This document shows, piece by piece, positions 52,410-55,806 of a stretch of 55,806 nt of DNA; positions within the stretch are counted from its first letter, which is position 1, and the number at the start of each line of letters is the position of its first letter. A program made the translations under genes and the position numbers. The notes beneath the pieces were generated by a model. The model was not told the DNA's origin, searched no databases, and was given only the letters and a program-made list of their open reading frames with translations. The stretch is from Entamoeba invadens IP1 (lineage: Eukaryota; Evosea; Mastigamoebida; Endamoebidae). Location: NCBI RefSeq assembly GCF_000330505.1, contig NW_004440356.1, forward strand, positions 6,587 to 62,392, read 5' to 3'.

Positions 52410-52716
52410 GAAGTCGACCTTCACTGGTGGAGAGTGTACAAGTGCAAATACTATGTATTTAATATTTTATAGGAACATATTTACTATTTTTCCTTTTGTG
52501 CACGTAGTTATAAAATTATAGTAAATATATTAATAATAGAATAGTAGCGAAGGTTCAATTTCGTCCATATAAATTTAGTTGATAATACACGATAACTAAA
52601 AAGCCCCAAAAATGGTTTAAAACTGACGAATTGCAATAAGAAAAAGAATGAAAAATTTCGAGTAAAAAGTACTTGAAATTCGTGTGATAAGAAGAGAACT
52701 GTAAAAGAAGACCTCA
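52410..52716. other. Intergenic stretch
   Basis: This AT-rich spacer upstream of the LRR-gelsolin gene holds no gene. Confidence 0.4.
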
Positions 52717-55700
52717 ATGGGTGATACACAGTCTACAGCACCTGCTGTAGTTGACACGACTAAAACTACTTTAAGTCTGAATGGGCAACTGTTGCCGGAA
52801 GTCCCCTCGTTAAGTCGATTTCCGAATTTGGAATACTTGGACTTATCAAAGAATACTATCAGTCAATTGGATAATGTGGTTACTCTACTGAATTTGACGA
52901 AATTGAATGTGAACTGTAATGATATTCAAAACCTCCCGGACTTACTATTCATTAACTTAACACGACTGCAAAGCTTGGAAAGTGCAACGAACCAAATCAG
53001 TGTCTTGTCGCCGTTAATTTGCTTTTTAACATCACTTGTTAATCTTAATATGGAACATAACCTCCTGGAAACGATCCCAGACACTTTGGCATCGTGCCAA
53101 CAACTCACTTATCTCAATTTGGGATTTAATAAATTAGTTAACATCCCACCTACTATACAGGAAATGCCACAACTTAAGGGACTGGTCTTAAATAATAATA
53201 AAATCACACGGATACCAAAGAACATTGGTAAACTGACGAACTTGACGCTTCTCAATTTGGCTGAGAACGAAATGAAGGAACTCCCCGACTACACTATGAC
53301 GTGCACTAATCTTGTCAAACTCTATTTGGACAACAACGACTTGCAAAAGGTCTCACCACAAATCTCACAGCTGATCCAATTGAAGGAACTCAATTTGAGA
53401 TCGAACTGCTTACAAAAGCTCCCAATCGACTTGACTAAATTGAGTAACTTGGTCATGTGCGATATTGGGGATAACCAATTTAATGACAAATTTTACTCGA
53501 CGGAGCCGTCCATCCCACAACTGTTTCAAAGGATCTCAAAGTTTTCGTTCTCGGCGCCTTCGAGGAAAGTTGCTTCTAAAGCAGATAGAAGAAAACAGAG
53601 TATACAGATCCAAATGTCACTGTCACAGAACGCAAAGACAAAAGTGTTTAATGCCGACGACATCTATAAGAAAGAGATTTTGTTGCGAATATCGGAGAAT
53701 GAGGACTTCACATATTGTCGAATGGTGCAGTGCTCTTCTGAGATGGTCAATCACTCGGACGCATATATATACTTTGACATGAAAAAGATCGTTGTCTGGT
53801 TCGGTGCAAAATGCAACGATTTCAAGAAGGAGAAAGCACGAAACATTGGGGAAATACTAGCACAGGAGAAAAACAGTGTAATTGACGAGATTGATTGTAC
53901 TACGAAAAACACCAAAGACGTGTTCAAGTCGATTTTTAAAGTCAATGAATTCAGTGATACGGTATACAACGACGAAGAAGTGTTCACACAGTATATAAAC
54001 AGTTTAAAGGTATACACTTTTGAGGACTTTGAGAAAGGAGTCGATGTCAATGAAGTCAAAGATGAAGTATTAACGTCTGAGATATTACAATCATCAAGAA
54101 GTGTGTTGATAGACACTGGTGTTGATGTGTTTGTGTGGGCTGGTCAGTACTCAAATAACAACGAAAAGAACTCTGCGATGCTCCAAGCAGAAAGTCTTCT
54201 CTCAAGTTCGGGAAGAAGAAAAGAACAGTTGGTGTATGTCATAGAAGGAAATGAATTTGTCATATTCAAAGAGTACTTCCACGACTTGGCAGTGAAAGAT
54301 GAGAATTTCATAGAAACGGATATCGTTGAGGCACTGAGAAGCACGTCTCCTGTTGGGATACGAACATCACAAATACGAAAACAGCGAAGTCCATCGCCAA
54401 TGAGGACGGGAAGTGAATCTCCGAAGACGGCAAATATCAAAGGAATGCATATGAAGAAAAAATCAGAGGACGTGCAAAATGGTGTTGCACTCAACACACT
54501 CACAAACAAAGAGGACATTGAAACTTTAAAACAACTGCCAAGCCCTAGAGCAGAAATCACTCAATACAAAAACGAATTGACTGTGACTGAAGTGGGTGGA
54601 CAAGAAATAACAAGAAAAGACAAACCACTGCCAAAACCTCCTAAAGAAGAAATTAAAAAAGAACAACCACAAAAAGTCGACAAACCAGTTGAAGTTGAAC
54701 CAATTAAAAAACAACCAGCAGAAAAACGTGTTGAAACACCAAAAGAATGTGAAAAGAAAGAGAAAAGTGTTGTCACTGAAAACAAAGGAACAACGTATAT
54801 AGTACCTGCACCAAAACAAGAACCAAAAACAAATGAAATACCAAAGAAAGTCGAAACTCAAGTCATTCCTATTTCGGAAGAAAAGAAGACGCCAGTCGAG
54901 ATGAAAAAGGAAATACCAAACAAACCATTGCCTCAACCAAAACTAAAAGAAACAACAAATAAGCAGATAGCAATTCCTATAGAAAAACCAATACCAAAAA
55001 GTAATAAAGAAGTCGAAAACGAAGACAATCAACTCATCAAAATGGCTCATAGAAAAACAATGCAGAAAAAAAGAACTGCCGCAACAAAAACACAGGCCGA
55101 AGTGCAAAGAGGCCTTAACGCTAAGACCGAGACGGAAGAAAACACAACACCGACAGTCGCTGGTGTGCCTGCCCAGAAGAAAGGTGTCACCATTGATGAG
55201 ATCTTCAAGCAGCGAGAGAAGTTTGTAGCGCGACGAGTTGAGAACGAGGCGAACAATGTTGAGACTGAGTCGGTGCAAGAGGTCAATCCCATCAATTTGA
55301 AACGGCTGTTCCAAGTGAAAGGGCAGCGCCGTCCATATGTGAAGCAAGTTGAGTGTAGTTTGAAGTCATTGAACTCTGGCGATGCGTTTGTGCTTGATCC
55401 GGGAAAGAACAGTGGAGTGATATACCAGTGGAATGGGAAGAAATGCAATCGAATGGAAAAAGGTAAAGCGATGGATGTAGCCAAACGGATTAAAGACAAA
55501 GAGCGTGTTGGAAGCAAACAAGTTGTTGTGGACGAAGGCAAAGAAACTGAGCAATTCTGGACGGCACTTGGTGAACAAGGGGAAGTCAAACTCGATGATG
55601 GTGTTGTAGATACTGTTGTAGAAGTGTCGTACGCACAGAGCGTGTCATTGTTATGGGTGAAGTATGATGTGATGGGTGACTCCGTAACAATGGACAAAGT

Positions 55701-55806
55701 GGTTGATGCTAGGAATCGACTGACAAAGAGTCTTCTGGAGATGACGCAGTGTTACATTTTAGACACCGAGACGGAGATGTTTCTCTGGCTAGGGAACAAG
55801 TGTTCG
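52717..55806 (+). CDS. LRR-gelsolin (Flightless-I-like) protein, cut at window edge
   Basis: The gene starts at ATG 52717 (MGDTQSTAPAVVDTTK) and stays open for 1030 codons to the last base, so the C-terminal end lies outside. Residues 15-265 are about ten leucine-rich repeats, for example LTYLNLGFNKLVNIPPTIQE and LTLLNLAENEMKELPD. Gelsolin-like modules follow: one at about 325-380 (SDAYIYFDMKKIVVWFG), one at about 430-525 (SVLIDTGVDVFVWAGQYSNN), then a long Lys/Pro/Glu-rich linker (about 528-858). A third module lies at 878-955 (SLNSGDAFVLDPGKNSGVIY) and a fourth begins at about 962 (CYILDTETEMFLWLGNK). LRR plus gelsolin repeats is the layout of Flightless-I, an actin-binding regulator. The order is the same but the linker sits mid-gelsolin. 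It probably caps, severs or bundles actin. Confidence 0.93.
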   Translation, partial: MGDTQSTAPAVVDTTKTTLSLNGQLLPEVPSLSRFPNLEYLDLSKNTISQLDNVVTLLNLTKLNVNCNDIQNLPDLLFINLTRLQSLESATNQISVLSPLICFLTSLVNLNMEHNLLETIPDTLASCQQLTYLNLGFNKLVNIPPTIQEMPQLKGLVLNNNKITRIPKNIGKLTNLTLLNLAENEMKELPDYTMTCTNLVKLYLDNNDLQKVSPQISQLIQLKELNLRSNCLQKLPIDLTKLSNLVMCDIGDNQFNDKFYSTEPSIPQLFQRISKFSFSAPSRKVASKADRRKQSIQIQMSLSQNAKTKVFNADDIYKKEILLRISENEDFTYCRMVQCSSEMVNHSDAYIYFDMKKIVVWFGAKCNDFKKEKARNIGEILAQEKNSVIDEIDCTTKNTKDVFKSIFKVNEFSDTVYNDEEVFTQYINSLKVYTFEDFEKGVDVNEVKDEVLTSEILQSSRSVLIDTGVDVFVWAGQYSNNNEKNSAMLQAESLLSSSGRRKEQLVYVIEGNEFVIFKEYFHDLAVKDENFIETDIVEALRSTSPVGIRTSQIRKQRSPSPMRTGSESPKTANIKGMHMKKKSEDVQNGVALNTLTNKEDIETLKQLPSPRAEITQYKNELTVTEVGGQEITRKDKPLPKPPKEEIKKEQPQKVDKPVEVEPIKKQPAEKRVETPKECEKKEKSVVTENKGTTYIVPAPKQEPKTNEIPKKVETQVIPISEEKKTPVEMKKEIPNKPLPQPKLKETTNKQIAIPIEKPIPKSNKEVENEDNQLIKMAHRKTMQKKRTAATKTQAEVQRGLNAKTETEENTTPTVAGVPAQKKGVTIDEIFKQREKFVARRVENEANNVETESVQEVNPINLKRLFQVKGQRRPYVKQVECSLKSLNSGDAFVLDPGKNSGVIYQWNGKKCNRMEKGKAMDVAKRIKDKERVGSKQVVVDEGKETEQFWTALGEQGEVKLDDGVVDTVVEVSYAQSVSLLWVKYDVMGDSVTMDKVVDARNRLTKSLLEMTQCYILDTETEMFLWLGNKCS

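Noticed and set aside
55047..55697. 216-codon minus-strand ORF
   Set aside because: It is antisense to the open LRR-gelsolin frame, which encodes recognisable gelsolin modules here. It starts without support and has no domain.

Overview
The window is nuclear DNA of an Entamoeba-type amoeba. The intergenic DNA is extremely AT-rich, while the genes are compact and much richer in G and C. All seven introns I can place begin with GTTTGT, the Entamoeba 5' splice consensus. The gene content also fits the genus: a CXXC-rich transmembrane kinase, an LRR-PP2C phosphatase, an LRR-gelsolin protein, a RasGEF, a Rab and a TBC RabGAP. The long transposon-laden intergenic stretch and the relatively GC-rich codon choice make E. 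invadens more likely than E. histolytica. That species call is inference.

Bases 1 to about 13,900 hold no intact gene that I can support. They look like a graveyard. In order they contain an actin fragment (about 2598-2995), a broken Ulp1/SENP-like cysteine protease (3849-4390), a 280-bp mariner-type MITE with 26-bp terminal inverted repeats and TA target duplication (5677-5956), a frameshifted remnant of a large ConA-like (possibly BEACH-family) gene (7100-9027), and two decayed hAT transposases (9484-9960 minus; 11177-12643 plus).

From 13.9 kb to the end, genes are dense, on both strands and mostly separated by 150-900 bp. They are: RHM-type nucleotide-sugar 4,6-dehydratase; GCN5 acetyltransferase without bromodomain; a 1313-residue coiled-coil protein; a transmembrane kinase (2 exons); a Rab GTPase (3 exons); TFIIA-gamma (2 exons); a myristoylated BORCS5-like protein; a fascin-like beta-trefoil protein; a TBC RabGAP (2 exons); LRR-PP2C; a secreted beta-helix-like protein ending in KDEL; a helical HEAT-like protein; a short CFAP298-like protein; M18 aspartyl aminopeptidase (2 exons); RasGEF; a secreted, probably GPI-anchored glycosyl-hydrolase-like protein; a small Ser/Pro-rich protein; an SUT/GPH-type sugar transporter (2 exons); an FHA kinase; a DDT-WHIM chromatin protein; and a Flightless-I-like LRR-gelsolin protein that runs off the right edge with 1030 codons visible.

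The genes do not form one pathway. Recurrent themes are vesicle and lysosome traffic (Rab, TBC, BORCS5-like), actin control (fascin-like, LRR-gelsolin), signalling (TMK, PP2C, FHA kinase, RasGEF), and transcription or chromatin (GCN5, TFIIA-gamma, DDT-WHIM). The most unusual points are a pure 10-bp minisatellite of about 37 copies that stops 55 bp before a start codon, a second 10-bp repeat made of phased A-tracts, a CFAP298-like gene in an amoeba that has no cilia, and the KDEL-tailed beta-helix protein. All calls were made by eye, without database searches.
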